Source: Vibrio sp. S9_S30 (GTDB lineage: Bacteria; Pseudomonadota; Gammaproteobacteria; Enterobacterales; Vibrionaceae). Taken from it: DNA of 40,825 nucleotides. How positions within the stretch are numbered: the first letter of the stretch is position 1; the number at the start of each line of letters is the position of its first letter. The translations under genes were made by a program, and so were the position numbers. The notes below the pieces were generated by a model, which worked only from the letters and a program-made list of their open reading frames with translations, had not been told where the DNA came from and did not search any database. The stretch is taken from positions 1 to 40,825 of the forward strand of contig NZ_JAAUWT010000026.1 of the NCBI RefSeq assembly GCF_014694455.1, read 5' to 3'. Positions 8,252-16,833 of this stretch are shown piece after piece.

Positions 8252-9040
8252 TTACAATTGTTGATTCACAAAGCTCATCATCTTATCGACAGATGAAATG
8301 ACCTTGGAATTCATTTCGTATACACGCTGAGCTTCAATCATATTCACGAGCTCTTCGGTGACATTCACGTTCGACGTTTCCAGCATGGATTGACGAATCG
8401 ACCCTAAACCTTCCAAACCGGGTACGCCTTCTTGAGGATCCCCGCTAGCACCGGTAGGCAAATAAAGGTTCTGGCCAATGGGCTCTAACCCGCCAGGGTT
8501 AATGAAATCAACGGTTGTAATCTGACCAACCACTTGGTTATTTTGCTGACCACGTATCCGAACGGATACTTCACCATCGTTGCCTACGGTAATGGAAATC
8601 GCGTTATCTGGAATCACAATTTCAGGCTCCAGTCGATACCCTGACCCCGATGTTACGACAGCGCCTTCGCCATCAAGCGTAAACTGACCATTTCGGCTAT
8701 AGCCGATGTTGCCATCAGGTAATAAGATTTGGAAAAAGCCATCGCCTTCCACCATGAGATCCAAGGCGTTACTCGTCGTTTGTGCGTTCCCATTCGTGTG
8801 CACCTTTTGCGTGGCGACAACTTTTGAACCAGCGCCAAGCATCAAACCAGAAGGCAATTCGGTATTTTGAGATGACTGACCGCCAGGTTGGTTGATGTTT
8901 TGGTAGAAAAGATCTTCAAAAACTGCGCGACTCTTCTTGTAACCAACCGTTGAGGCGTTTGCTAGGTTATTCGAAATGGTCGAGATATTCGTTTGCTGAG
9001 CATCTAAACCTGTTTTACTTACCCATAATGCTGGATGCAT
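8252..9040 (-). CDS. flgG: distal rod protein FlgG
   Basis: FlgG builds the distal rod. It is 262 residues, the usual length for a gammaproteobacterial FlgG. The N-terminus MHPALWVSKTGLDAQQTNIS with ISNNLANASTVGYKKSRA carries the axial-protein signature, and the C-terminus LETSNVNVTEELVNMIEAQR with YEMNSKVISSVDKM is the matching helix. It follows flgF by 22 nt and precedes flgH. Confidence 0.97.
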   Translation of the reverse strand: MHPALWVSKTGLDAQQTNISTISNNLANASTVGYKKSRAVFEDLFYQNINQPGGQSSQNTELPSGLMLGAGSKVVATQKVHTNGNAQTTSNALDLMVEGDGFFQILLPDGNIGYSRNGQFTLDGEGAVVTSGSGYRLEPEIVIPDNAISITVGNDGEVSVRIRGQQNNQVVGQITTVDFINPGGLEPIGQNLYLPTGASGDPQEGVPGLEGLGSIRQSMLETSNVNVTEELVNMIEAQRVYEMNSKVISSVDKMMSFVNQQL

Positions 9041-9062
9041 AACTCAATCCTCATTCTAACGG

Positions 9063-9812
9063 TTAGCTGGAACGCAGCAGAGAATCAGACGCTTTGTCCA
9101 TATCTTCTGCTGTGCTCATGATTTTGACTTGCATTTCAAACTGGCGCTGTAAGTCGATCAAACTGGTCATTTCACCTACAGCATTGACGTTACTGCCTTC
9201 AACGGCTCCAGTCATAATTTTGATATTTGCATCAGCTTCGTATTCATTATTGTCATTTTTTCCACGGAAAAGTCCGTTTGTATCTTTGTACAAAGAGCGG
9301 TTATCCGTGTTGGTTAATTTAATTCTGTCGACGGCTTCCATCGCATCTGCTGGCGCACCTTGTGGGATCACAGAAATCGTGCCATCTCGACCGATTTCGA
9401 CCTTACTCAATGGAATAGGCAAAGTAATCGGCGCACCAGTTTCCCCTAAGACGAGATGACCAGAACTGTTGGTCAATAATCCAGTTTGATCGATGTGCAG
9501 ATTACCGTTACGGGTTAACCCTTCTTTGCCTGTTTTATCCATAACAGCAATCCAACCATTACCTTCTATGGTGACATCCAGATCGCGCCCCGTTGTTATC
9601 ACACTGCCTTGAGCAAAGCTTTGCCCTGGGCGTTCCGTCATGCTGAACACTCGAGTCGGCAAGCCTTCGCCATACGCTTGCATAGAACGAGCCTGTGCCA
9701 AGTCGGCACGAAAGCCCGTTGTACTGACGTTAGCCAAGTTATTGGCTCTAAGCTGCATTGCCTGCATGTTTTGTTTTGCCCCGCTCATCGCGAGAAACAG
9801 TGAACGATCCAT
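9063..9812 (-). CDS. flgF: proximal rod protein FlgF
   Basis: FlgF is a rod subunit related to FlgG. The 249 residues begin MDRSLFLAMSGAKQNMQAMQ, with LRANNLANVSTTGFRADLAQ following and a C-terminal GSNVNAVGEMTSLIDLQRQF helix. The frame stays open 47 codons upstream, but that extension has no rod-protein similarity and would start upstream of the sigma-54 promoter. The ATG at 9812 has a GGGAG site 6 nt before it. First gene of the flgFGHIJ operon. Confidence 0.96.
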   Translation of the reverse strand: MDRSLFLAMSGAKQNMQAMQLRANNLANVSTTGFRADLAQARSMQAYGEGLPTRVFSMTERPGQSFAQGSVITTGRDLDVTIEGNGWIAVMDKTGKEGLTRNGNLHIDQTGLLTNSSGHLVLGETGAPITLPIPLSKVEIGRDGTISVIPQGAPADAMEAVDRIKLTNTDNRSLYKDTNGLFRGKNDNNEYEADANIKIMTGAVEGSNVNAVGEMTSLIDLQRQFEMQVKIMSTAEDMDKASDSLLRSS

Positions 9813-9845
9813 GGTGTGCTCCCATAAAAGTCTATAAAGCATATA

Positions 9846-9861
9846 AGCAACTATTGTGCCA
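9846..9861 (-). promoter_or_regulatory. sigma-54 promoter of flgFGHIJ
   Basis: Leftward TGGCAC-N5-TTGCT is a full match to the sigma-54 consensus TGGCAC-N5-TTGCW. It lies 34 nt before the flgF ATG, between the flgE terminator and flgF. Confidence 0.87.
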
Positions 9862-9935
9862 AATTTTACAGCATTGATATCTAAGGAGCGATGAGACGAA
9901 GAGGAGAAACCGAGGAAGAGAAAATGGCAGAACCA

Positions 9936-9965
9936 AAACAAACATTGCCGCATAAAGCGGCAATG
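9936..9965 (-). terminator. terminator of flgBCDE
   Basis: A perfect 9-bp stem CATTGCCGC/GCGGCAATG with a 5-nt loop is followed leftward by TTTGTTTT. It lies 18 nt after the flgE stop and separates flgBCDE from flgFGHIJ. Confidence 0.85.
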
Positions 9966-9982
9966 ACAGATGATTGTAGATG

Positions 9983-11287
9983 TTATCGAATTTGGAGGAT
10001 GTTCTGTTGCAAACCATTGTGGACTTCTAGTGAACGTGAGTTCGCTTGGAAGTTACGCTGAGCTGAAATCAGATCCACCAACTCTTGAGTCATGTCGATG
10101 TTCGATTGCTCCAGAGTACCGCTCGTTACCGAACCGAATGAACCTTTGTTCGATTCCCCCCAAATCTTATCACCAGATAATTGAGTAGAATTCCACTGAG
10201 TACCGCCTTTCTTATCCAAACCTTGCTCATTCGGCACACGCACGAGCGCAACACGCCCTAGCGTTACCGCTTCACCGTTTGAATAAGTGCCCATGACGCT
10301 ACCGTATTCATCGAAATCAATCTTAGTTAAAAAGCCTGTTGTAGCACCATCTTCATTGAATTTATTCAATTCAAATGGAGCTGCATATTGGGTTGCTCCA
10401 AGCTGGTTAAACTCGATTTGCTGGTTTACATCCGCACCATTTAGGTTGATTGGTACTGCGCCAGTTCCTAACGGTTCAGAAATCACTTTTACTCCGTTAT
10501 TGATACTGGCCAACGTACCGTCGTTATTAAACTTAAGAGTGTGACCCACATGTCCAGCCGGCGAAGTCGCATCACCACCTTGAATATTGATTGGCTTCTC
10601 TCCTTCACCATCAGTCATCGTATAATACGATTGCCATGTATTTGGCTGAGTAGCGTCTTTCAGGTAATAAGTCGTCATCTTATAGGACTGACCCATTGAG
10701 TCATAAATAGTCGAAGATGTAGAACGGTTATACGTCGTCGGATCCGTAATATCGAACAATGCTGGATCTTTCACTTCACCATTAGCTGGCATGTTAACAC
10801 CTAGCTCAATATTTTCTGTCGGTTTCGGACGACCAAATTCCGCTGGAATGTTTAATGGCTGAGGCTCATAAGACGCAACCTCACCAGTATCAGGGTTCAC
10901 CTGATAACCCAATAGATATTCATCATTAGAAGTCACCATGTAGTTATCTTTGTTCAGGTGAAAAGCACCATTACGAGTTAGTTCATTCAAATTTGGTTCT
11001 AAACGATCTTTCGATACAGCAAAAAAGCCTGTACCAGAAATTCGCAAATCCATTGGGTTATTCGTATAAATACTGGAGCCTTCATGGAATTGCTGTGCGA
11101 CTTTTTGCGCCTGAGCACCACCGCCCGTTGCGGTTTTAGCATTGGTGAAAATTGAGTTTGAATAAACGTCTCCAAACTCCGCACGAGACTCTTTAAAACC
11201 AAATGAGTTGGCGTTCGCAATGTTGTTACTGGTTGTGTTCAAGTCCAGTTGAGCTGCGGATAACCCGCTTAAAGCAATATAAGACAT
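9983..11287 (-). CDS. flgE: flagellar hook protein FlgE
   Basis: FlgE is the hook subunit. The 434 residues begin MSYIALSGLSAAQLDLNTTS followed by NNIANANSFGFKESRAEFGD, the axial signature. The C-terminus LEQSNIDMTQELVDLISAQR with NFQANSRSLEVHNGLQQNIL is typical of hook proteins. The middle is the variable hook surface domain. An AGGAG site precedes the ATG by 9 nt. Last gene of the flgBCDE transcript, closed by the terminator at 9936-9965. Confidence 0.97.
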   Translation of the reverse strand: MSYIALSGLSAAQLDLNTTSNNIANANSFGFKESRAEFGDVYSNSIFTNAKTATGGGAQAQKVAQQFHEGSSIYTNNPMDLRISGTGFFAVSKDRLEPNLNELTRNGAFHLNKDNYMVTSNDEYLLGYQVNPDTGEVASYEPQPLNIPAEFGRPKPTENIELGVNMPANGEVKDPALFDITDPTTYNRSTSSTIYDSMGQSYKMTTYYLKDATQPNTWQSYYTMTDGEGEKPINIQGGDATSPAGHVGHTLKFNNDGTLASINNGVKVISEPLGTGAVPINLNGADVNQQIEFNQLGATQYAAPFELNKFNEDGATTGFLTKIDFDEYGSVMGTYSNGEAVTLGRVALVRVPNEQGLDKKGGTQWNSTQLSGDKIWGESNKGSFGSVTSGTLEQSNIDMTQELVDLISAQRNFQANSRSLEVHNGLQQNILQIR

Positions 11288-11315
11288 TCCAAAATTCTCC
11301 TATCTAGCTAGCGCT

Positions 11316-12023
11316 TTACGCTTTTCCAACTTCGAGTACTTCAGCTAGTCGAACTGGCGATTCAAAGCCAGCCAGATTGAGCAGTACATTTCCATCACCT
11401 TTACCAAGGAGCACGCTGTTCACGTTTGCGTAAGTTGAAACTTCAAACTCACGTGCTTCCCCGTCTAGCAAACCACCCGCTTTCACGCTGTATTTGCCAC
11501 CCGGCAATGGATTACCGTTTTCATCTAATCCGTCCCATTCAACCTTACTATCACCGGCAGGTGTTGCCCCTACGTCAAGGGTACGAACAAGTTGCCCTTG
11601 TGCGTTCTCAATCCGGACAAACATATTATCCAGCGCTTGAGGTACCTTAACCATGGCAGACATACCAGCGTTATCAGGTTTCATGCCTGCGGCACCAGGG
11701 ACTAGTACATCACGACCAACCAATGACGATGCTTGCAGCGCTTGGTTAGACGTCATGGATGAATTCAGACTTTCGAACTGAGTATTCATCTTCCCAATAC
11801 CATCGACGGTCGCAAATGAAGCCATTTGCGCAATCATCTGGTCATTGCTGACCGGCTTAAAAGGATCTTGTTGAGCAAGTTGCTTGGTAAGCAACGAAAG
11901 AAAATCTTCTTGGTTAAGTTCATTTTGTCCCGTTACTTTCTCAGTCTTATTCTGCTCTTGCAGGCTCTTAAGCTGATCAACATAGGACAAGCCGCTCTGA
12001 CCAACATTGTTGATTCCGGCCAT
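11316..12023 (-). CDS. flgD: hook-capping scaffold protein FlgD
   Basis: FlgD is the temporary cap that lets FlgE subunits assemble at the hook tip and is later replaced by FlgK. It has 235 residues. The N-terminal export part has NELNQEDFLSLLTKQLAQQD followed by PFKPVSNDQMIAQMASF. The C-terminal half is the FlgD Ig-like/Tudor-like domain with VEWDGLDENGNPLPGGKYSV. A strong AAGGAGG ribosome binding site is present. The gene lies 18 nt after flgC and 28 nt before flgE. Confidence 0.96.
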   Translation of the reverse strand: MAGINNVGQSGLSYVDQLKSLQEQNKTEKVTGQNELNQEDFLSLLTKQLAQQDPFKPVSNDQMIAQMASFATVDGIGKMNTQFESLNSSMTSNQALQASSLVGRDVLVPGAAGMKPDNAGMSAMVKVPQALDNMFVRIENAQGQLVRTLDVGATPAGDSKVEWDGLDENGNPLPGGKYSVKAGGLLDGEAREFEVSTYANVNSVLLGKGDGNVLLNLAGFESPVRLAEVLEVGKA

Positions 12024-12041
12024 TACGTTACCTCCTTATCC

Positions 12042-12458
12042 CTATTGACCCATCTGCAGCGTACGCAGCAGCATTTGTTTGCTTGCATCTGCAACTTGCA
12101 CGTTTGTTTGATACGCACGAGAAGCAGAAATCATATTTGCCATTTCTTCCATCACATTAACATTCGACTTAAAAATGTAGCCTTCGTCGTTTGCCAGTGG
12201 ATGTTCAGGGTTATACTCAGCATCAAGCGGTTTATCACTTTCAATGATGCCCATTACCTTCACAGGAACATTGTGGTCGCGGTTATACTTCGCTTTACCT
12301 AACTCGGCCCCAAAAACAGCATGACGCGCCTTGTAAGTTTCTTCAGCAGAACTGCTTACACTGTTTGCGTTTGCTAGGTTACTAGAGGTGGTATTTAGAC
12401 GAACCGACTCAGCGCTCATGGCAGATCCAGTTACATTGAATACATTAAATAAGCTCAT
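12042..12458 (-). CDS. flgC: proximal rod protein FlgC
   Basis: FlgC is a small proximal rod protein of 138 residues. It carries the signature SVRLNTTSSNLANANSVSSS near the N-terminus, ANDEGYIFKSNVNVMEEMAN, and a C-terminal helix SRAYQTNVQVADASKQMLLR. The start ATG is 4 nt after the flgB stop, and its GGGGAG site overlaps the end of flgB, so translation is coupled. Confidence 0.96.
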   Translation of the reverse strand: MSLFNVFNVTGSAMSAESVRLNTTSSNLANANSVSSSAEETYKARHAVFGAELGKAKYNRDHNVPVKVMGIIESDKPLDAEYNPEHPLANDEGYIFKSNVNVMEEMANMISASRAYQTNVQVADASKQMLLRTLQMGQ

Positions 12459-12462
12459 CTAC

Positions 12463-12858
12463 TTACTCCCCTTTTAAGGCTTTAGTTAGGTTCTTAAACT
12501 TACTGCCTAAGAAATCCAGTGAAGCTTGATGGCGAATTTGGTTTTGCATAAACAAATTACGTTCCAAATCCACATCAACAGTATTACCGTCACCCGTGTC
12601 CGGTTGTGTTGGTAATCGATACAGAGTATCCCCTGCAATATTAGTAGAGGCATTAATGTGCCGACCATCGGTACGAGAAAGACCAAAGCTTGCCCCCGAC
12701 TTTGCCGCTACAAGCGCCTTGTCGAAATCCATGCCCTTCGCTTTAAAGCCAGGAGTGTTCGCTTGTGCGATGTTGGTAGAAATCACCTCAGCATTGCGCT
12801 CACGTAGGCCAACGGTGTGTTGGTGTATTCCTAAAGCTTTATCAAACGAAATAGCCAT
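12463..12858 (-). CDS. flgB: proximal rod protein FlgB
   Basis: FlgB is a proximal rod protein of 131 residues and the first gene of flgBCDE. It has LRERNAEVISTNIAQANTPG, which matches the rod-protein motif, and the C-terminal NLFMQNQIRHQASLDFLGSK typical of FlgB. The ATG is about 45 nt downstream of the -12 element of a perfect sigma-54 promoter. Confidence 0.96.
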   Translation of the reverse strand: MAISFDKALGIHQHTVGLRERNAEVISTNIAQANTPGFKAKGMDFDKALVAAKSGASFGLSRTDGRHINASTNIAGDTLYRLPTQPDTGDGNTVDVDLERNLFMQNQIRHQASLDFLGSKFKNLTKALKGE

Positions 12859-12902
12859 ATCTTGCCTCTACCAAAAAGAACTGACTTACCTGTAAATTAT
12901 TT

Positions 12903-12918
12903 TGCAATCTGCGTGCCA
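12903..12918 (-). promoter_or_regulatory. sigma-54 promoter of flgBCDE
   Basis: Leftward TGGCAC-N5-TTGCA is a perfect consensus sigma-54 promoter. The 342-nt gap between flgB and cheR holds this promoter and the cheR terminator; the part between about 12,960 and 13,130 shows no gene. Confidence 0.93.
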
Positions 12919-13139
12919 AGTTTTAGTTGGTAGCCAAAAGAAAATAAGTTTACAGATTTAATACAAGCAAATATTAAGCCAAAAGCTATGCAACCATAGG
13001 GTTTTTATGCGTGTCTTTGAAGCGATCCTTACTGATCATGTGATTAGCTGGATCAATAATATTTGGAATGTCATTACTGAGTGTATACCTAACATCGTCT
13101 TTCGTCAGTAATTGAGTGTGAGTAGGATAGCGCGGTAAT

Positions 13140-13166
13140 AAAAAGCCCAGCAATGATTACTGGGCT
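13140..13166 (-). terminator. terminator of cheVR
   Basis: Stem AGCCCAG/CTGGGCT with a 9-nt loop and, leftward, TTTTTA. It lies 35 nt after the cheR stop and separates cheVR from flgBCDE. Confidence 0.85.
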
Positions 13167-13200
13167 TAGAAAAATAGTTTTGGATACATGGTTAACGCGA

Positions 13201-14028
13201 TTACTTTAGCTTATAAATAATTCCAGGATTGCAACGAACCATATCGAATTTATCCGTCAATCCCGTCAACGACTCCGAAGCACCTAAAAGCAAGTAGCCC
13301 CCAGGATTTAAACAACCTGCCATTTGGTTAAGTACTTTTGATTTCATATCTGGGGAGAAATAGATCAAAACGTTACGACAAAAAATGATGTCGAATTTAC
13401 CCAGTAGCGCGTAGCTATCCATTAAGTTTTGAGGGCGAAAATTAACCATGCGCTTAACGTTATCTTTCACCTTCATTTTGCCGTCACCAGCATCTTCAAA
13501 GAACATTTTACGGCGCTCAGGAGAAAGACCGCGACCAAGCGCTAAGTTGTCATATATACCCGCACGACATGCATCCAGCATACTGGAAGATATATCCGTC
13601 GCTGTAATCGATACGTTAGATAGCATGCCCGGTTTCTTTGACTGCGTTTCCAAAATAGTCATCGCAATCGAGTAAGGCTCCTGTCCAGAAGAACTCGCCG
13701 CTGACCAAATCTTAATTGGGCGTTTATTTGCCGCCACTTCCGGCAACAATCTGTCAGATAACACCGAAAAAGGATAGCTATCACGAAACCAAAGTGTTTC
13801 GTTTGTCGTCATTGCATCAACCGCTGCCACTCTAAGTTCGCGGTTTCTACCGGAGATCACATCTCTCAATAAATCAGAAAGCGATGCAACATTAAATTTG
13901 CCTACCAGAGGACTCAATCGACTTCTGACCAAATACTGCTTGCTATCGCCTAATACAATCCCGCATTGGGACTCTAGGAAACGGCTGAAATCGCGATACT
14001 CTTGATCGCTTATAGTTATCGCTGTCAT
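13201..14028 (-). CDS. cheR: chemotaxis protein methyltransferase CheR
   Basis: CheR methylates glutamates of methyl-accepting chemotaxis proteins using S-adenosylmethionine. It has 275 residues. An N-terminal helical domain (FSRFLESQCGIVLGDSKQYL) is followed by the Rossmann methyltransferase domain with the SAM-binding IKIWSAASSSGQEPYSIAMT and the FDIIFCRNVLIYFSPDMKSK segment. It lies 10 nt after cheV, so the two form one operon. Vibrio places this cheR at the head of the flgB cluster. Confidence 0.96.
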   Translation of the reverse strand: MTAITISDQEYRDFSRFLESQCGIVLGDSKQYLVRSRLSPLVGKFNVASLSDLLRDVISGRNRELRVAAVDAMTTNETLWFRDSYPFSVLSDRLLPEVAANKRPIKIWSAASSSGQEPYSIAMTILETQSKKPGMLSNVSITATDISSSMLDACRAGIYDNLALGRGLSPERRKMFFEDAGDGKMKVKDNVKRMVNFRPQNLMDSYALLGKFDIIFCRNVLIYFSPDMKSKVLNQMAGCLNPGGYLLLGASESLTGLTDKFDMVRCNPGIIYKLK

Positions 14029-14038
14029 TCAGTTCTCT

Positions 14039-14965
14039 TTAGCCGGATACCGCTGCTCTAACTGCTGAGCCTAACTCATCAGGGTTAAACTTCGCAATAA
14101 ATTCGTTTGCTCCTACTCGTTCTACCATAGCTTGGTTGAACACCCCACTCAATGAGGTATGGAGAATGATATGCAGATCTTTCAGGTCATTATTTCTGCG
14201 AATTTCGGCTGTTAATGTATAGCCATCCATTTCAGGCATCTCGATATCTGAAATCACCAACGAAATTTGCTCATAGATACTCCCTTCGGAGGACATCTCT
14301 ACAAGCTTATCGTAGGCTTCTTTACCATCTTTCACTGCAATTGCTTCGAAGCCAAGTCCTTCAATAGCACGTTGTACCTGTTTGCGGGCCACCGTAGAAT
14401 CATCAGCAATTAGAATACGCTGCACAATGTTTCTTTCTTGCTGAATATTGGCAATTTCTTCTTTGATGTCTTCACTCATGGTTTCATCAATTGGAGAAAT
14501 TTCAGCCAAAATCTTCTCTACATCAAGAATTTCGACTAATTCGTTGTCTATATTAGTAACCGCTGTTAGATAGTTGGCTTTACCTGCGCCATCAGGTGGA
14601 GGAAGGATCGATTCCCAGTGCATATTAATGATCCTTTCAACAGAACTCACCAAAAATGCTTGAATCGTTCGGTTAAATTCTGAGATCACAACAAAGCACT
14701 TGTCCAGATCGCTTGTTGGGCGACCACCAGTAGCCAAACTCAAATCAATAACGGAAACGGTTTGCCCCCGAATGTGCGCGACACCTTTCACCAAAGGGTG
14801 TAAATTAGGCATCGACGTCAGCTTGGGACACTGGAGTACTTCTTTAACTTTGAATACATTGATGCCATAACGCTGACGTCCCATTAGACGAAACGTTAAA
14901 AGCTCTAATCGGTTTTGACCGACGAGTTGTGTGCGTTGATTCACCGAATCAAGAATACCCGTCAT
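14039..14965 (-). CDS. cheV: chemotaxis coupling/response protein CheV
   Basis: CheV joins a CheW-like coupling domain to a receiver domain. The CheW part spans about residues 15-160 (LLTFRLMGRQRYGINVFKVK, VAHIRGQTVSVIDLSLATGG). The receiver is about 180-308, with acidic residues D188-D189, the likely phosphorylated Asp240 in LVISDIEMPEMDGY, and a conserved Lys in EFIAKFNPDE. The 308-residue length is normal. It starts the cheV-cheR operon, with flgA divergent 101 nt away. A GGAG site lies 8 nt before the ATG. Confidence 0.95.
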   Translation of the reverse strand: MTGILDSVNQRTQLVGQNRLELLTFRLMGRQRYGINVFKVKEVLQCPKLTSMPNLHPLVKGVAHIRGQTVSVIDLSLATGGRPTSDLDKCFVVISEFNRTIQAFLVSSVERIINMHWESILPPPDGAGKANYLTAVTNIDNELVEILDVEKILAEISPIDETMSEDIKEEIANIQQERNIVQRILIADDSTVARKQVQRAIEGLGFEAIAVKDGKEAYDKLVEMSSEGSIYEQISLVISDIEMPEMDGYTLTAEIRRNNDLKDLHIILHTSLSGVFNQAMVERVGANEFIAKFNPDELGSAVRAAVSG

Positions 14966-15066
14966 AAGCGCATCTCCATCTCAAGCGTTTTCTAGTAAAG
15001 TATAATGAAAATCTGACAACCAAGATCATTACATACAAAATAGCGTATTATAAGGTAATTCTCAGT

Positions 15067-15786
15067 ATGCAATCTATATCTAAGTGTAGAGCCATCTGCA
15101 AAAAGTTTGGGAAAAGTATCGGCTTTTGTTTAACTTTCTTTAGCCTATATTGTTCCGCTGCTACTGAGCAACAGATCAAGGATATCCAAAACGCCGCAAA
15201 AGCACACGTAAAAGCAACCTTTAAGACAGCCTCATCGGACAAGTTAGAATTAAACGCTGCTAACTTGGATTCGCGCATAAAAACATCAAGCTGTCCATCA
15301 CCTTTAGTGACCTCTTCCCCCTCTAATTCTCATTCAAATACCAATGTAACCGTACTTGTCGAGTGTATAGAAGACAACTGGCGTGTGTACGTTCCGGTAC
15401 GCATAACCCTAATGCGCCCGTTAGTCACAGCTCTTCGTCCTCTAGCTAGAGGTGAACTCATTAACAAATCAGATATTAGCATAACTTTTGTCGAACAACG
15501 TGCTTATCGTCGGTATGGTTTTAATCAAATGGATCAAGTCACGGGTGCAAAACTAAAGAAAAACATCAGACAAGGCGAGGTAATCGAACGTCGAGATATC
15601 TGCGTCGTTTGCCGTAATGAGGGCGTTATCATTAAAGCTGTTAAGGGTGAATTAACCATCACTACGAAAGGAACCGCTCTCTCAGATGGCGCTCAAGGTG
15701 AGCAAGTAAAGGTGAAAAATACCAAATCAAATCGTATAATTGATGCTATAGTTACTGGAATTGCAGAAGTAACGGTTACGTTTTGA
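15067..15786 (+). CDS. flgA: flagellar basal body P-ring formation protein FlgA
   Basis: FlgA is the periplasmic chaperone for P-ring (FlgI) assembly. It has 239 residues with an N-terminal signal sequence (GFCLTFFSLYCSA region). The SAF-type domain in the C-terminal half includes RPLARGELINKSDISITFVE and VTGAKLKKNIRQGEVIERRD. The last part (GTALSDGAQGEQVKVKNTKS) is typical. It is divergent from cheV and followed by flgM in the usual Vibrio flgAMN order. The ribosome binding site (AAGG, 11 nt before ATG) is weak. Confidence 0.93.
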   Translation: MQSISKCRAICKKFGKSIGFCLTFFSLYCSAATEQQIKDIQNAAKAHVKATFKTASSDKLELNAANLDSRIKTSSCPSPLVTSSPSNSHSNTNVTVLVECIEDNWRVYVPVRITLMRPLVTALRPLARGELINKSDISITFVEQRAYRRYGFNQMDQVTGAKLKKNIRQGEVIERRDICVVCRNEGVIIKAVKGELTITTKGTALSDGAQGEQVKVKNTKSNRIIDAIVTGIAEVTVTF

Positions 15787-15837
15787 TCTGTATAAATTGG
15801 AAAATGAAAAAACTCAATCTTTTGAGTAAATTTTAGC

Positions 15838-15864
15838 TAAAGTATTCCAAATCCGTGTCGATAT
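15838..15864 (+). promoter_or_regulatory. sigma-28 (FliA) promoter of flgM
   Basis: TAAA-N15-GTCGATAT compares with consensus TAAA-N15-GCCGATAA: exact spacing, 6 of 8 matches in the -10 element. It lies 44 nt before the flgM ATG. This fits the known logic in which sigma-28 drives its own anti-sigma factor. Confidence 0.8.
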
Positions 15865-15907
15865 CATTTGTACAGGTTCTTTATAATTTGTGAATAAGGC
15901 TCAAACT

Positions 15908-16222
15908 ATGGCAAGCATTGATCAATTAAGGTCCGGGCAAAATGTGGCAACCAGCCGCACTCCAACCCGCACAGATTCAAACGCTACGTCACGTTCTGAT
16001 TCTGTGGCCGAACCTAAAAGTGGCGGCAAAGACGCTGTCTCGCTTAGCCAAGAAAGCAAAGCGATCGGTCAACTTCACCAATCTATGGCTGCCGAGCCCA
16101 GTTTTGATAGCGCGAAAGTCGCCGCTATTAAAGAGGCAATTGCAAACGGATCCTACACTGTAGATCCGGAGAAGCTGGCAGAAAATATGGTGAAGTTTGA
16201 AGATGAACTAGCTGGACTGTAA
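15908..16222 (+). CDS. flgM: anti-sigma-28 factor FlgM
   Basis: FlgM binds FliA and blocks late flagellar genes until it is secreted through the finished hook. The chosen start gives 104 residues beginning MASIDQLRSGQNVATSRTPT, like other Vibrio FlgM proteins. A GTG 18 nt upstream is possible but lies beside the ribosome binding site. The C-terminal part (DAVSLSQESKAIGQLHQSMA, KVAAIKEAIANGSYTVDPEK, LAENMVKFEDEL) is the sigma-28-binding region. Its stop codon lies within a strong terminator hairpin. Confidence 0.95.
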   Translation: MASIDQLRSGQNVATSRTPTRTDSNATSRSDSVAEPKSGGKDAVSLSQESKAIGQLHQSMAAEPSFDSAKVAAIKEAIANGSYTVDPEKLAENMVKFEDELAGL

Positions 16223-16244
16223 AAGCTACAGTCCAGTTTTTTTT
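16212..16244 (+). terminator. terminator overlapping the flgM stop codon
   Basis: Stem CTGGACTGT/ACAGTCCAG (9 bp, perfect) with a 7-nt loop is followed by eight T. The 5' arm consists of the last flgM codons and the first base of the TAA stop. It separates flgM from flgN, whose ATG is only 14 nt after the T tract. Confidence 0.9.
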
Positions 16245-16257
16245 CGGTTCTTGATGT

Positions 16258-16683
16258 ATGGCAACATTAAATAGTCTACTCGAATATCAAATTAAGAATG
16301 CTCAATCCCTTTCGGATTTGCTAGAGCAGGAAAAAATCGCAATCGCTAATCGTATATCTAAAGACATCGAATCCTTAGCGAAGCAAAAACTCGCCTTGAT
16401 AAACCAACTCCAACAAACCGATAAGCGAATGGCCGAGCATACTGATGTCGAACAACTGCAGTCTAATGCCACGTTCGCAGATAAAGTCAAGCAAGTACAA
16501 TCGATTGTGCTTGAATGCCAGCAGATGAATGAAATCAACGGTGAAGCCTTACAACGCGCTCAACTTAGCTTTAATAAACTGCATAACCTCATGCAGCAAA
16601 GTCGAGGCAAAATTGGGATGACTTACAATGCCGGTGGGCAAACACAAACCTTTTCAACGCTTGGCACAAATATCAAAGCGTGA
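16258..16683 (+). CDS. flgN: flagellar secretion chaperone FlgN
   Basis: FlgN is the cytoplasmic export chaperone for the hook-junction proteins FlgK and FlgL. It has 141 residues, mostly helical: LLEYQIKNAQSLSDLLEQEK and LAKQKLALINQLQQTDKRMA. The C-terminal segment GKIGMTYNAGGQTQTF is typical of FlgN. There is almost no Shine-Dalgarno sequence before the ATG, so expression probably depends on transcripts that pass the flgM terminator and perhaps on translational coupling. Confidence 0.92.
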   Translation: MATLNSLLEYQIKNAQSLSDLLEQEKIAIANRISKDIESLAKQKLALINQLQQTDKRMAEHTDVEQLQSNATFADKVKQVQSIVLECQQMNEINGEALQRAQLSFNKLHNLMQQSRGKIGMTYNAGGQTQTFSTLGTNIKA

Positions 16684-16723
16684 GTTTAAACGCGCAAATA
16701 TCAAACGAAATATAAACGAATTG

Positions 16724-16760
16724 GAAAAGCGGCAACCCGAAGGTTGCCGCTTTTCGTTTT
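16724..16760 (+). terminator. terminator of flgN
   Basis: Long stem GAAAAGCGGCAACC/GGTTGCCGCTTTTC followed by GTTTTTAT. It lies 40 nt after flgN and between the convergent flgN and flgP. The leftward reading also has T-rich flanks, so it may act both ways. Confidence 0.85.
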
Positions 16761-16833
16761 TATAGAGCCATTATTTTTATAGAGCAATTGTTTTACTAAA
16801 GCAGTCGTTGAAGAGAATAGAAGTTTCGTGCCA

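Noticed and set aside
9813..9953. 47-codon N-terminal extension of flgF
   Set aside because: It lacks rod-protein sequence and would start upstream of the sigma-54 promoter at 9846-9861; ATG 9812 has a good ribosome binding site.
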